Assembly: GCA_016870995.1 (NCBI GenBank) | Contig: VFZU01000028.1 | Location: 1-53,340, forward strand | Length of the DNA stretch: 53,340 nucleotides | Direction of reading: 5' to 3' | Source: Acidobacteriota bacterium | Lineage (GTDB): Bacteria; Acidobacteriota; Terriglobia; Bryobacterales; Bryobacteraceae | In this document: positions 35,061 to 44,112 of the stretch, piece after piece | How positions within the stretch are numbered: position 1 is the first letter of the stretch | Layout of the letters: each line of letters opens with the position of its first letter | Notes under the pieces: model-generated | The model's database searches: none | What the model was told of the DNA's origin: nothing | The model's input: only the letters and a program-made list of their open reading frames with translations | Translations under genes and position numbers: made by a program

Positions 35061-36581
35061 ATGCTGAGTAAGTTCATATTGCTAGCCGCGATTCCAGCTC
35101 TACATGCGGAAACCGTAATGACCCTCCGCGAGGCTGTGCAGCGGGCAATTGCAAATAACCCAGAAGTCGTCGCCGAGAAGGCGAGCTTCGACGCCGCGAA
35201 ACCCGCACTGCGAGCGGCGCAAGGTGCGTTTGATCCGGTGCTGGGGCTCCGTGGCGAGTGGCGGCAGGCCACCACTCCAGCCACTAGCATCCTGCAAGGC
35301 GTGAATGGACGGCTGGATGAACGAAGTTGGACCCAGGCGCTGACGACTCGGCAGCGCTTGCCCTGGATGGGCATGCAATTGGACTCGGCGCTCGAGAACA
35401 CGCGGCTTGCAACCAGCAACCCGTTCACATCGCTGAACCCTTACTACCAGCTAAATCAAAGGACCTCGATCACGATTCCTTTGTTGCGAGGCCGCAAAAC
35501 GGACGAGTTCCGAGCGGAGCTGAAGGTGAGGCGCAAGGAGTTGAAGACGCTGCGGCACGACTTTGACGCTCGCTTGCTGAATCTGGTGTTCCGAGTGGAA
35601 ACAGCGTACTGGAGCTTCGTAGCAGCAAGTGAAGCGTATGAGGCAGCGCGGGATGTTGAGCGATTTGCCAGCGAGAGTCTCGACTCAACGGCGCGCCAGG
35701 TAAAAGAAGGTGAAATGGCAGAGACCGATCTGGCGGGCGCCCGTGGGCAATTGAGCCGCGCACGAGAGAATCGCGCCAACGCTTTTGGCGGTTATCTCGA
35801 GGCGCAAGTGGAGTTGAAAGGATTGATCGCCGGGTCGCCCGCGGATGCGATCTGGAGTGAAAATCTGCGGCCGGGTGAGTCGAGATCTGAGTTGAGCTGG
35901 AAGCGTGAGGAACTGAAGACGATGGCGATCGAAAAGCATCCTGAGTTGCTCGGCTTAGCGATGCGGCTTGAGGCTCAGAAGGACATGACGGCGGTTGCGG
36001 CCGAGGGGGCAAAGCCGCAAGTGGACCTCAGCTTCACGCATCTACAGCAAGGGCTGGCGGGCAACAGCGTCCCACAGGGACAGTTTTTTCCGGGTATCAA
36101 TCTGGATGCACCGCCGCAACTCATCGGAGGATTTCCGCGCGCGGCCAATCAGGCCTTGCGCAACCGCTACCCAACCTATCAGGCCACATTGAACATCGAA
36201 TTGCCGATCCGCAATCGAACCGCCGAGGGCCGGCTGGCACAACAGAAACTGCTTGAGACGAGGATTGCGGCCCAACGGCGGCAGGCGGAGATTGCGCTGG
36301 CCGCAGGCGTGGAGCAAGGCTGGGCGCGGCTTGAGTCGGCGCGGCTGCGCATCGAGGATGCGGCAGCAGCAAGGACCGCGAGCTCCGACCGGCTTCAGAG
36401 CGAGTTCCGTTTGTTTCGTGAGGGGCAGTCGAACAATCTGAGTTTGAATACGCGGCAGAACGAATTGGCCGAGAGTCGGCAGTTACTGGTAAATGCCTGG
36501 CGCAGCTTCAATCTTGCGGCAGCAGAGTTGCGGCGGTTGAGTGGTCAGAGTCTCGAAGTGTTTCAAGTGAGCGTGGAGTAA
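35061..36581 (+). CDS. TolC-family outer-membrane efflux protein
   Basis: TolC-type proteins form the outer-membrane duct of tripartite efflux pumps. From ATG 35061, with AGGAG nine bases upstream, the product has 506 residues and a signal peptide (LSKFILLAAIPALHAE). It shows two OEP repeats: the first with LREAVQRAIANNPEVVAEKASF and the long helices FRVETAYWSFVAASEAYEAARDVERFASES; the second with MAIEKHPELLGLAMRLEAQKDMTAVAAEGAKPQVDLSF and LAAGVEQGWARLESARLRIEDA. The length is somewhat above the usual 450-490. Placed directly before the adaptor and pump genes, it completes one pump. Confidence 0.92.
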   Translation: MLSKFILLAAIPALHAETVMTLREAVQRAIANNPEVVAEKASFDAAKPALRAAQGAFDPVLGLRGEWRQATTPATSILQGVNGRLDERSWTQALTTRQRLPWMGMQLDSALENTRLATSNPFTSLNPYYQLNQRTSITIPLLRGRKTDEFRAELKVRRKELKTLRHDFDARLLNLVFRVETAYWSFVAASEAYEAARDVERFASESLDSTARQVKEGEMAETDLAGARGQLSRARENRANAFGGYLEAQVELKGLIAGSPADAIWSENLRPGESRSELSWKREELKTMAIEKHPELLGLAMRLEAQKDMTAVAAEGAKPQVDLSFTHLQQGLAGNSVPQGQFFPGINLDAPPQLIGGFPRAANQALRNRYPTYQATLNIELPIRNRTAEGRLAQQKLLETRIAAQRRQAEIALAAGVEQGWARLESARLRIEDAAAARTASSDRLQSEFRLFREGQSNNLSLNTRQNELAESRQLLVNAWRSFNLAAAELRRLSGQSLEVFQVSVE

Positions 36582-36584
36582 ATC

Positions 36585-37841
36585 ATGAAGTGGATTGCAC
36601 TAGTTTCGATATTGATGGTTGGCTGCGGTGGCGAAGTTGCCACCCGCAAGACAGATGTGGCGGCGGCAGCACCTGTGGCCGTGAAAACCGCAAAGGGACG
36701 AGCGATCGAGGCGCCAATCGAGTTGTCGCTCACGGGGACGTTTGCCGCTGAGTCCAGCGCAACACTAGCCTCGGAGGTTGAGGGCATTGTAGCGGTCACG
36801 CCAGTTCGAATTGGCAACGCCGTGTCGCAAGGCGCGGCGGTCGTGGTGTTGAACCAGCAATCGGCGCAACTGCGGTTACAAGAAGCTCTCGCTCGCGAAA
36901 AGGAAGCAACAGCGAACCTGAAGCAAGCCGAGGCGAGGCTCGGAGCTGGATTGACCACCCGGCTTGAGAATGTCCCGGAGGTGTTGTCGGCCAAGGCGAC
37001 GCTCGATTCGGCGCAGGCCGAGCAAAGATTACTTGAGATCGAAGAACGGCGAGCAGCGAACCTTCTCAAAGGGGGCGACGTTTCCCGCGCTTCTTACGAC
37101 AGAGCCAAGGCGAACCTCGCTATGGCCGAGGCGCGAGTGGCCGGGGCTACTAAACAATACGATGCGGCGCTCAATCAGGCACGCCAATCCAGCGGAAGCT
37201 TGGATGGCGCGCGGGCAGCGCTCGAGAGCGCGCGAGCGCAAACAGGGCTGGCTCGCAAGGCCTTGGCGGATACGACAATTCGTGCACCATTTGCCGGCTA
37301 CGTCAGTGCGCGAATGGTGGCCGCCGGTGAGTTCGTCAACAATCAAAGCAAGCTGGTTACGATCGACCGGATTCAGCCACTCAAGCTTGAGATACAAGTG
37401 CCGGAATCGGAGGCTTCGCGGATCAAGCCCGGATTGAAGGTGAGAGCTCGCGTCCAGGCCTTTGGCGAAGAGTGGTTTGAAGGCGTCGTAGCGAATGTAA
37501 ATATGGCGGTCAATCCAAACTCGCGAAGCTTTCTTGTGGAGGCGCGATTCGAAAACGCGAAGCTGCTTCTAAAGCCGGGGATGTTCGCCGAAGTGATGGT
37601 CGACCTGGGTCGCAGCGAGAGTCGTGTTGTCGTGCCCGCGACTGGGCTCGATCTCGATAGCCGTACAGATTCCAACCGCGTCTGGACGATCGAAAAGGGA
37701 GTGGCTCGACTGAAGCTGGTCGAGCTGGCGGGAAGGTCCTCTACGGAAGTCCAGGTGCGGCGCGGTCTTGATGCCGATGCGGTGGTGATTGTGTCAGACC
37801 GAGCGAAGTTGTTCGACGGTGCCGCCGTCGAAGTGAGGTAA
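36585..37841 (+). CDS. RND efflux periplasmic adaptor, lipoprotein
   Basis: The 418-residue product starts at ATG 36585 and has a lipoprotein signal (MKWIALVSILMVGCGG) with Cys14 as the lipid anchor. It has the order of an HlyD/AcrA adaptor: a biotinyl-lipoyl-like beta domain (SATLASEVEGIVAVTPVRIGNAVSQGAAVVVLN), a coiled-coil hairpin (about 90-220, LRLQEALAREKEATANLKQAEARLG to SLDGARAALESARAQTGLARKALADT), the returning lipoyl part (TIRAPFAGYVSARMVAAGEFVNN), a beta-barrel and a membrane-proximal domain. It links the RND pump and the TolC duct. Neighbours are one transcript with spacings under eight bases. Confidence 0.93.
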   Translation: MKWIALVSILMVGCGGEVATRKTDVAAAAPVAVKTAKGRAIEAPIELSLTGTFAAESSATLASEVEGIVAVTPVRIGNAVSQGAAVVVLNQQSAQLRLQEALAREKEATANLKQAEARLGAGLTTRLENVPEVLSAKATLDSAQAEQRLLEIEERRAANLLKGGDVSRASYDRAKANLAMAEARVAGATKQYDAALNQARQSSGSLDGARAALESARAQTGLARKALADTTIRAPFAGYVSARMVAAGEFVNNQSKLVTIDRIQPLKLEIQVPESEASRIKPGLKVRARVQAFGEEWFEGVVANVNMAVNPNSRSFLVEARFENAKLLLKPGMFAEVMVDLGRSESRVVVPATGLDLDSRTDSNRVWTIEKGVARLKLVELAGRSSTEVQVRRGLDADAVVIVSDRAKLFDGAAVEVR

Positions 37842-37847
37842 CCCGTT

Positions 37848-40800
37848 ATGCAGAAACTAGCCGAAGTTTGCGTCAAAAGGCCCGTGTTTGCGAGCATGAT
37901 CGTTCTCGCGATGACTGTGGTGGGGGCTTTCTCGTTCGGGCTGCTGGGCGTCGATCGATTCCCGAACGTGGATCTCCCGATCGTGACGGTGGTGACAATG
38001 AATCCGGGAGCATCGCCGGAAGAAATCGAGCGCGAGATTTCGGATCGAATCGAAGGCGCGGTAAACACCGTGTCTGGCATCGAAGACTTGCGCTCCGTAT
38101 CAGCCGAGGGGATCTCGCAGGTGATCATGCAGTTTGAACTCGGCAAGAACGTCGACACCGCCGCGGCTGAAGTCCGCCAGAAGGTGGATCTGATTCTGAA
38201 CGAACTGCCCAAGACGGCTGAGAAACCGCAGGTGCAGAAGCTGAACAGCGATTCGGCCGATGTGTTGCTTTATGCGGTACGTTCACTGCGGGGCTTGGTG
38301 CAAATTACAGAATTCGCCGACAAGGAAATCGTGGATCGCATTGAAAGCGTGTCGGGCGTCGGTTCGGTGCGGATCTTTGGCGGCAGCAAGCGCGAGATCG
38401 AAGTGCGCCTCGATACGAATCGGTTGCGAGCCTACTCGCTCACGGTGGCCGAGTTGACGAATGCTCTGCGCGCCCAGAATCTGGAATTGCCAGGCGGTGC
38501 TCTCGATCAAGGCGGACAGCGCCTCACACTGCGGACCCTTGGCAAAACTGCTGACCTGAAGTCGCTGGCTGGAATCGTAGTGGCAACTCGGGACGGCTAT
38601 CCCGTCAAGCTGAGTGATGTGGCGGCCGTGCTCGATGGAGGTAAGCAGCCGACCTCGGTGGCGAGGCAGAATGGCGAGAGCGCGATTGTGATCGGCATTC
38701 AGAAGCAATCGGGCGTGAACACAGTTGCAACGATCGATGCCGTAAAGGAAAGGATCGCGGAGATTTCAGCGACCTTGCCGAAGGATGTAAAGCTGGATCT
38801 GGTTCGGGATCAAAGTGAGTTCATTCGCGCATCGCTGAACAGTATTGAGGAACATCTGATCGTAGGTGGATTCCTGGCGGCGGGCGTAGTGTTTCTGTTC
38901 TTGCGCAACTGGCGCAGCACGGTAATTGCGGCGATCGCGATTCCCACCAGCATTGTGTCGGCGCTCGCGGTCATGAAGATGCTCGGCTACACGCTAAACA
39001 TGATGACGATGCTCGCCTTGACCTTGATGGTGGGCATTGTGATCGACGACGCGATTGTGGTGCTCGAAAACATTTACCGGTTCGTGGAGGAGAAGGGTAT
39101 GCCGCCCTTCGAGGCGGCCATCGAAGGTACGCGTGAGATTGGTTTGGCGGTGATGGCCACCACACTCTCGCTGCTCGCCGTGTTTGTGCCGATCGGATTC
39201 ATGGGCGGCATCGTCGGCCAGTTCATGCAGAGCTTCGGGCTAACCAGCGCGGCTGCGATCGCAGTGAGTCTCATCGTCTCGTTTACGCTTACGCCGACTC
39301 TGGCGGCCCGATGGATCAAGCCGAATCGAGCGGGGCATGCTTCAAAGAACGAGGGCCTCAATGTCTGGCTCGACCGTGTCTACACAGCGATGCTCGAGTG
39401 GTCGATGGCGAACCGGGGCAAAGTGGTGGCGCTGTGTCTAATCGTGATTGTGTCGATTGTGCCGCTGGCAATGATCGCCGGATTTACGTTTATCGCCGAG
39501 GATGACGAGAACGAGTTTGAGGTGTTGGTGCGGATGCCGGAAGGCACTTCGCTCGCCGCCAGCGAATCGGTCATGGAGGATATTGCGCGACGGATTCGCA
39601 ACGAGTTGGTTGGCGTACAATCGACGCTCGCCGTGCCGGGCTTCAATGCGCAAGAGCAAGTAAATTCCGGAACAATCTTCGTTCGTCTGAAGCCGACGAC
39701 CGAGCGCAAGCCGGCGCAGAAAGATTTGATTGCCGCAGCGCGTGAAATGCTCAAGGCTTACCCGAAGGAGATTTACACCTCCGTGCAACCCGTGAATCCG
39801 TTTGCGGGCGGCGAGCGCAATGCGACGATCCAGTTCATCATCGCCGGGCCCGATTTGGGCAAGCTCGACGAGTATTCGGCCAAGCTGCTGGAGCACATAA
39901 AGAAGGACAAAAACATGGCCGACGCGGATCGGAGCCTGTTGCCGGGCAAGCCGGAACTACGGGTGAAAATCGACCGTGCACGAGCCGCAGACCTGGGAGT
40001 GCGCGTCGAGGATATTGCCGCAACCGTCAATACGATGTTCGCCGGAGAGCGCGTTACGACCTTTAATGAAGGCAAGAATCAATACGACATCCGCGTGAGA
40101 GCAGACGCGGAGACTCGCCGGGATCGCGATGCGATTCTGCGCCTGATGGTGCCGGCGGCCAATGGAACTTCGATCGAGCTGCGCAATGTGGCGAGCCTGG
40201 TGGAGGGCACCGGACCCGGTTCTATCGACCGGTTCCAGCGGCAGCGACAGGTAACGCTCTATGCCAACGTAGCGCCCGGCGGCAGCCAGAGCGAGGCGGT
40301 GGAATCGATCCGCAAGTTTGTCGAAACGATGGAGTTTGCCCCCGGCTACAAGCAGGCTGTGTCGGGCGACGTGAAAGAAATGGAGAAGACGGGCTTCTAC
40401 TTCATGATCGCCGTCGGCCTGACGTTCACGTTCATGTACATGGTGCTCGCTGCGCAGTTTGAGAGCTTCATTCACCCGGTAACGATCTTGCTGACCCTGC
40501 CCTTGTCAGTGCCGTTCGCCATGTTAAGCAGCGCCGTGGCTGGGCAGCATCTGAATATCTTCTCGATGTTGGGGATCCTGCTACTGTTCGGCGTGGTGAA
40601 GAAGAACGCAATCCTGCAGATCGATCATATGAATACTCTGCGCGCCAAAGGCGTGGCGCGGCACGAAGCGATCATACTGGCCAATCGCGACCGGTTGCGG
40701 CCGATCCTGATGACCACCATCGCGCTGGTAGCAGGAATGATCCCGCTGGTTCTAGGTACGGGGCCAGGAGCAGAAACAAACCGATCCATCGGTGTTTTGG

Positions 40801-40946
40801 TAGTTGGCGGGCAAAGCTTATGCCTGCTGCTGACATTGCTCGCCGTACCGGTGTTCTATTCGCTGTTCGAAGATGCGAAAGATTGGTTCGTTAGCCGATC
40901 CTTCATGAGACATTCACCAGTTTCAAACACTGAGCCATTACGCTGA
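37848..40946 (+). CDS. RND-family efflux pump (AcrB-type HAE transporter)
   Basis: The 1032-residue product has the AcrB layout: first membrane helix (about 10-32), porter domains PN1-PN2, helices 2-6, the second half with PC1-PC2 and helices 8-12. The proton-relay segment GYTLNMMTMLALTLMVGIVIDDAIVVLENIYR (helix 4) carries the two Asp (D-D in IDDAI). The second large loop starts near EDDENEFEVLVRMPEGTSLAASE, and the end of helix 10-12 has LLFGVVKKNAILQIDHM. Such pumps export toxic organic compounds. It is the third gene of a TetR-controlled operon. Confidence 0.95.
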   Translation: MQKLAEVCVKRPVFASMIVLAMTVVGAFSFGLLGVDRFPNVDLPIVTVVTMNPGASPEEIEREISDRIEGAVNTVSGIEDLRSVSAEGISQVIMQFELGKNVDTAAAEVRQKVDLILNELPKTAEKPQVQKLNSDSADVLLYAVRSLRGLVQITEFADKEIVDRIESVSGVGSVRIFGGSKREIEVRLDTNRLRAYSLTVAELTNALRAQNLELPGGALDQGGQRLTLRTLGKTADLKSLAGIVVATRDGYPVKLSDVAAVLDGGKQPTSVARQNGESAIVIGIQKQSGVNTVATIDAVKERIAEISATLPKDVKLDLVRDQSEFIRASLNSIEEHLIVGGFLAAGVVFLFLRNWRSTVIAAIAIPTSIVSALAVMKMLGYTLNMMTMLALTLMVGIVIDDAIVVLENIYRFVEEKGMPPFEAAIEGTREIGLAVMATTLSLLAVFVPIGFMGGIVGQFMQSFGLTSAAAIAVSLIVSFTLTPTLAARWIKPNRAGHASKNEGLNVWLDRVYTAMLEWSMANRGKVVALCLIVIVSIVPLAMIAGFTFIAEDDENEFEVLVRMPEGTSLAASESVMEDIARRIRNELVGVQSTLAVPGFNAQEQVNSGTIFVRLKPTTERKPAQKDLIAAAREMLKAYPKEIYTSVQPVNPFAGGERNATIQFIIAGPDLGKLDEYSAKLLEHIKKDKNMADADRSLLPGKPELRVKIDRARAADLGVRVEDIAATVNTMFAGERVTTFNEGKNQYDIRVRADAETRRDRDAILRLMVPAANGTSIELRNVASLVEGTGPGSIDRFQRQRQVTLYANVAPGGSQSEAVESIRKFVETMEFAPGYKQAVSGDVKEMEKTGFYFMIAVGLTFTFMYMVLAAQFESFIHPVTILLTLPLSVPFAMLSSAVAGQHLNIFSMLGILLLFGVVKKNAILQIDHMNTLRAKGVARHEAIILANRDRLRPILMTTIALVAGMIPLVLGTGPGAETNRSIGVLVVGGQSLCLLLTLLAVPVFYSLFEDAKDWFVSRSFMRHSPVSNTEPLR

Positions 40947-40953
40947 TGAGTAC

Positions 40954-41460
40954 ATGGCTCGCACCTCCCCGCTTGCTTGCGCCCTCCGAACCTGGCATTG
41001 GAAGGCGGCGCTGTTCAGCGCGTTGATACGCTGTTCGATTTTCTTCTTGGTGAGCATAACGAGTGGCTGGAAAGCCGCCACCGGTGCGGCGCTGGCCGAG
41101 TTTTTGTACCGGATTGCTGCATCGGGATACTACGGCTCGATGACACAGGCGCTGTCGCGCATGAGTCCCGCCTGGAAGGCAAATTTGCTGGCAATAATTG
41201 CCTTACCAATTCTGCAGCACACGATCGAGTTCGGCATTCACTGGATGCAAGGTACGCCCAAGCTGGTAACTTCGATTAGCTTGAGCTACGGGTTTACGAT
41301 CATTTCGACCTTGTTCAATCTCTATTCGATGCGGCGTGGATCGCTGATCGTGGGCACAGGAGCACGATCGATCTGGCAGGATATCGCGGCGTTTCCATTG
41401 CTCGCCTGGGGCTTTGTGACGAGTGGGCCGCGTCTGATATTGCGAACCAACCCCAGATGA
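40954..41460 (+). CDS. Small membrane protein of the efflux operon, unknown
   Basis: The 168-residue product has three or four hydrophobic stretches (about 20-35, 60-75, 85-100, 140-160) with basic loops and a Pro/Arg end. I do not recognise a family. It begins eight bases after the RND pump stop and its stop overlaps the following glycosyltransferase start (ATGA), so it is transcribed with the pump. An accessory role in efflux or in lipid modification is a guess. Confidence 0.7.
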   Translation: MARTSPLACALRTWHWKAALFSALIRCSIFFLVSITSGWKAATGAALAEFLYRIAASGYYGSMTQALSRMSPAWKANLLAIIALPILQHTIEFGIHWMQGTPKLVTSISLSYGFTIISTLFNLYSMRRGSLIVGTGARSIWQDIAAFPLLAWGFVTSGPRLILRTNPR

Positions 41461-42685
41461 AAACGATCCATCTGACGAATGCCTGGCACGCTTCCTCCGG
41501 TGGGATCGCGACACACTACCGTTCTCTCCTCAATGAGGCGGAGAGGACCGGGCAACAACTGGCGATGGTGGTGCCGGGGGCTGAAGACGGAGTGGAGCGT
41601 AAGGGAAGCACGCGGATTCACTCGGTGAAGGCTGTAGTGTCCCCGTTTAACTCGGCCTATCGCAGCATCATGCCGAACGCATGGCCAGGAGTAAGCCGGC
41701 GGGTGGTTGAGATCCTGCTGGAGGATCAACCCGACCTGATCGAGATTTGCGATAAGTACAGCCTGCATTATCTGGCTGGTTTGATTCGCAAAGAGTACCT
41801 GAAAGGGTTTGCGAAGCGGCCTGTTTTGATCGGGCTATCCTGCGAGCGAATGGACGACAATCTGGGCGTTTATCTGACGCGGTCTCCCGTGGGCAAAGCG
41901 TTTGCGCGCTGGTATATGAAGTGGGTGTACTTCGGGTTCTTCGATCACCACATCGTGAACTCAGAGCATGTGGCGATGGAGTTGCGCGAAGCTTCCAGGG
42001 GCCATGTTCGCGAGCGTGGCATCTATGTGCGCCCGCCCGGGAGTCGATCTCTCGATGTTCGACGCCTCAACCCGACAAGCGATTGGGCGGCGAGATGGCC
42101 CCCGCGTAGCTTTGTACGCAGGCCCGGCTGGCACGGGAGAAGAACCTCTCGCTGTTGATGGATATGTTTGCGCTGCTCGGCGAGAATTACCGGTTGGTAT
42201 TGGCGGGGGATGGGATATTGAGAGCCAGTCTTGAGGCAGAAGCCAGGCGGCGATTCCCGGGGCGAGCAAGCTTTCTCGGACATATCCAAAGCAGGGCCGA
42301 GCTGGCGAAGGTCTTTGCGGGTGCCGATGTGTTCGTCCAAACAAATCCGGCGGAACCGTTCGGGATCGCACCGCTTGAAGCAATGGCGAATGGCGTGCCT
42401 CTGGTGGGGCCGAACAGCGGAGGCATCCTGACTTGCGCGACCGAGCGCAACGCATGGCTGGTGCCGCCGGTTGCCAACAAGTTTGCGGCGGCGGTCGAAG
42501 CCTGTTTCGATGAGGAAGAGCGAGCGCGGAGGGTGAGCGAAGGGTTCGCTACCGCGAAGCGATTCCACGCACCAGAGACGGCTGGGCGGTTTCTAGAGAT
42601 GTACCGGGAGTTCGTAATGAACGGTGCAGCGCCGGAGCCGGACTACGTGTCGACTCCGGGCACATGGTTGGGTTCGGAAGTTTAG
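41457..42685 (+). pseudogene. Glycosyltransferase family 4, broken by two frameshifts
   Basis: Three plus frames together spell one GT4-type glycosyltransferase. The first (41457 to about 42041) gives MKTIHLTNAWHASSGGIATHYRSLL up to RERGIYVRPPG; the second gives VDLSMFDASTRQAIGRRDGPRVALYAG; the third (to 42685) gives LVLAGDGILRASLEAEARRRF, VQTNPAEPFGIAPLEAMANGVPLVG and the rest. Removing one G from GGG (42039-42041) and one C from CCC (42123-42125) restores an unbroken frame reading PPGVDLSMF and YAGRLAREKNLSLLMD. The EPFGIAPLEAMA motif is the donor-binding ExxE. As written the product would lack a complete donor domain. Confidence 0.85.
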
Positions 42686-43302
42686 CTGGTGGCTTGAGGC
42701 TTAGGCGGGGGAGGACCTTGGGGCTTGTCCTTAGACTTATCTTTGGCAGGAGGAGTCTGCGCCTTCACCGGGCTCATGATGATATGAGCGTTACGGCCTT
42801 CGAGTTTAGGCTGGCCTTCGACTGCGCCGATGTCCTTCAGGTCTTCGGCGAAGCGCTGCAGGAGTTTCTTGCCAAGGTCGACGTGGGCGATTTCGCGACC
42901 ACGGAACTGGACAACGGCTTTGACGCGATTGCCTTCCTTCAGGAAGCGCATGGCGTTGTTCTTTTTGAACTCGTAGTCGTGATCATCGGTGTTGGGGCGG
43001 AACTTCACTTCCTTCACCTGGATGATGTGCTGCTTCTTCTTGGCGTCGTGAGTTTTCTTTTTTTGCTCGTACTGCCACTGGCCGTAATCCATGGCCTTGG
43101 CGACGGGAGGCTCCGCCGTAGGAGAAACGAGAATCAGGTCGAGGCCCAATTCCTGTGCCCTGCGAATCGCCGTCGGCGTGGGCAAAACTTCAACCACACC
43201 GTCGGGAAATACAGCGCGTACTTCCTTGACACGGATGGCTTCGTTTACGTTTTCTCTGATCTTGGGTAAGCGCCGGAAGGGGGGTCGATTGTTCGGAAAC
43301 AT
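42682..43302 (-). CDS. infC: Translation initiation factor IF-3
   Basis: IF-3 binds the 30S subunit and checks the start codon. The 206-residue product has the N-terminal domain (IRENVNEAIRVKEVRAVF to LVSPTAEPPVAKAMDYGQWQYEQ) and the C-terminal domain (QVKEVKFRPNTDDHDYEFKKNNAMRFLKEGNRVKAVVQFRGREIAHVDLGKKLL), plus a Lys/Pro-rich tail. The N-domain loop reads AVFPDGVVEVLPT where most have IDxDGxQLGV, so it is divergent there. The usual rpmI-rplT genes do not follow, which is unusual for infC. No clear Shine-Dalgarno sequence precedes the ATG. Confidence 0.93.
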   Translation of the reverse strand: MFPNNRPPFRRLPKIRENVNEAIRVKEVRAVFPDGVVEVLPTPTAIRRAQELGLDLILVSPTAEPPVAKAMDYGQWQYEQKKKTHDAKKKQHIIQVKEVKFRPNTDDHDYEFKKNNAMRFLKEGNRVKAVVQFRGREIAHVDLGKKLLQRFAEDLKDIGAVEGQPKLEGRNAHIIMSPVKAQTPPAKDKSKDKPQGPPPPKPQATS

Positions 43303-43419
43303 GCGCTTAGTTGGAGGAGGCCACTCGGGGCCGTGAGCAGGATATTCCCTGCGCGTGGGTACAGTTCGTCACTAATCGCATACTAGCAGAGTTTTTTTGT
43401 TGTTCGTAGGGGGAGTTGG

Positions 43420-44103
43420 CTACTGCAGCTTGCTGCGATTCCGCCACTCTGCCAGCACGCGCTTCAGCCTGGACAGGATTTCCGGCTTCTCCGAAAGGAG
43501 GACTTCGGTAGTGTAGAAGTCATATTTCTTAACGGTGAGGAATTGATCTGCGAATACATACCTGGGGTCATCAGACCATTCGGGGCGCACGTAGACATAA
43601 ACGGAAACCATGCAGCGATGAGGTTCTGGACTGGTTTCGCCGACTCCAATAACAGCATCAAATGTTACAAAAGTGGGCGCCACAGAAATGGAGGGGTCGG
43701 CAATCCAACCCAGCGTGCTTCGGCTGGAGAGGGTAGGGTTCGAGTCAAACAACTCCTTGAATTGACCCTTGGAATCCAACTGCAGCATTGAGTAAAAGAA
43801 CTTCCAGCCGCTGACTCCATAGCTCTCTGCAGAAAACAGGAGCGCTTGCGAAGACGGATTCAATTGGACCAGTTGGACCTTGGCGGAACGGATGTATTCT
43901 TCCGGCGCCGTATAGCATCGGTTCTCTGGCTGGGCTTCCAAACAAACATAGGCGGCCTTGTTCCCTATTGCCTGGCCAGGATCATCCAACTGATCTTTGC
44001 TGAGAATGATTCGCTTACCCTCGAAGTGGGTGGGCGGCGATTGCGCGAGCACGCCGATGGTGAAGGCGATCAGAAGTAGCGCACGCTCCAAGTGCAACAT
44101 CAT
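43420..44103 (-). CDS. Secreted protein, function unknown
   Basis: The 227-residue product has a signal peptide (LHLERALLLIAFTIGVLAQS) and a mature part of beta-rich character with four Cys, including CLEAQPENRCYT. I do not recognise a domain. A C-terminal helix (SEKPEILSRLKRVLAEWRNRSKLQ) is clear. It follows the ADOP permease gene on the same strand after nine bases and could be transcribed with it, but a link is unproven. Confidence 0.75.
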   Translation of the reverse strand: MMLHLERALLLIAFTIGVLAQSPPTHFEGKRIILSKDQLDDPGQAIGNKAAYVCLEAQPENRCYTAPEEYIRSAKVQLVQLNPSSQALLFSAESYGVSGWKFFYSMLQLDSKGQFKELFDSNPTLSSRSTLGWIADPSISVAPTFVTFDAVIGVGETSPEPHRCMVSVYVYVRPEWSDDPRYVFADQFLTVKKYDFYTTEVLLSEKPEILSRLKRVLAEWRNRSKLQ

Positions 44104-44112
44104 GCTAATCCA

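Noticed and set aside
42036-42128. Programmed frameshift in the glycosyltransferase
   Set aside because: Neither site is a slippery heptamer, and two shifts in one gene would be needed.
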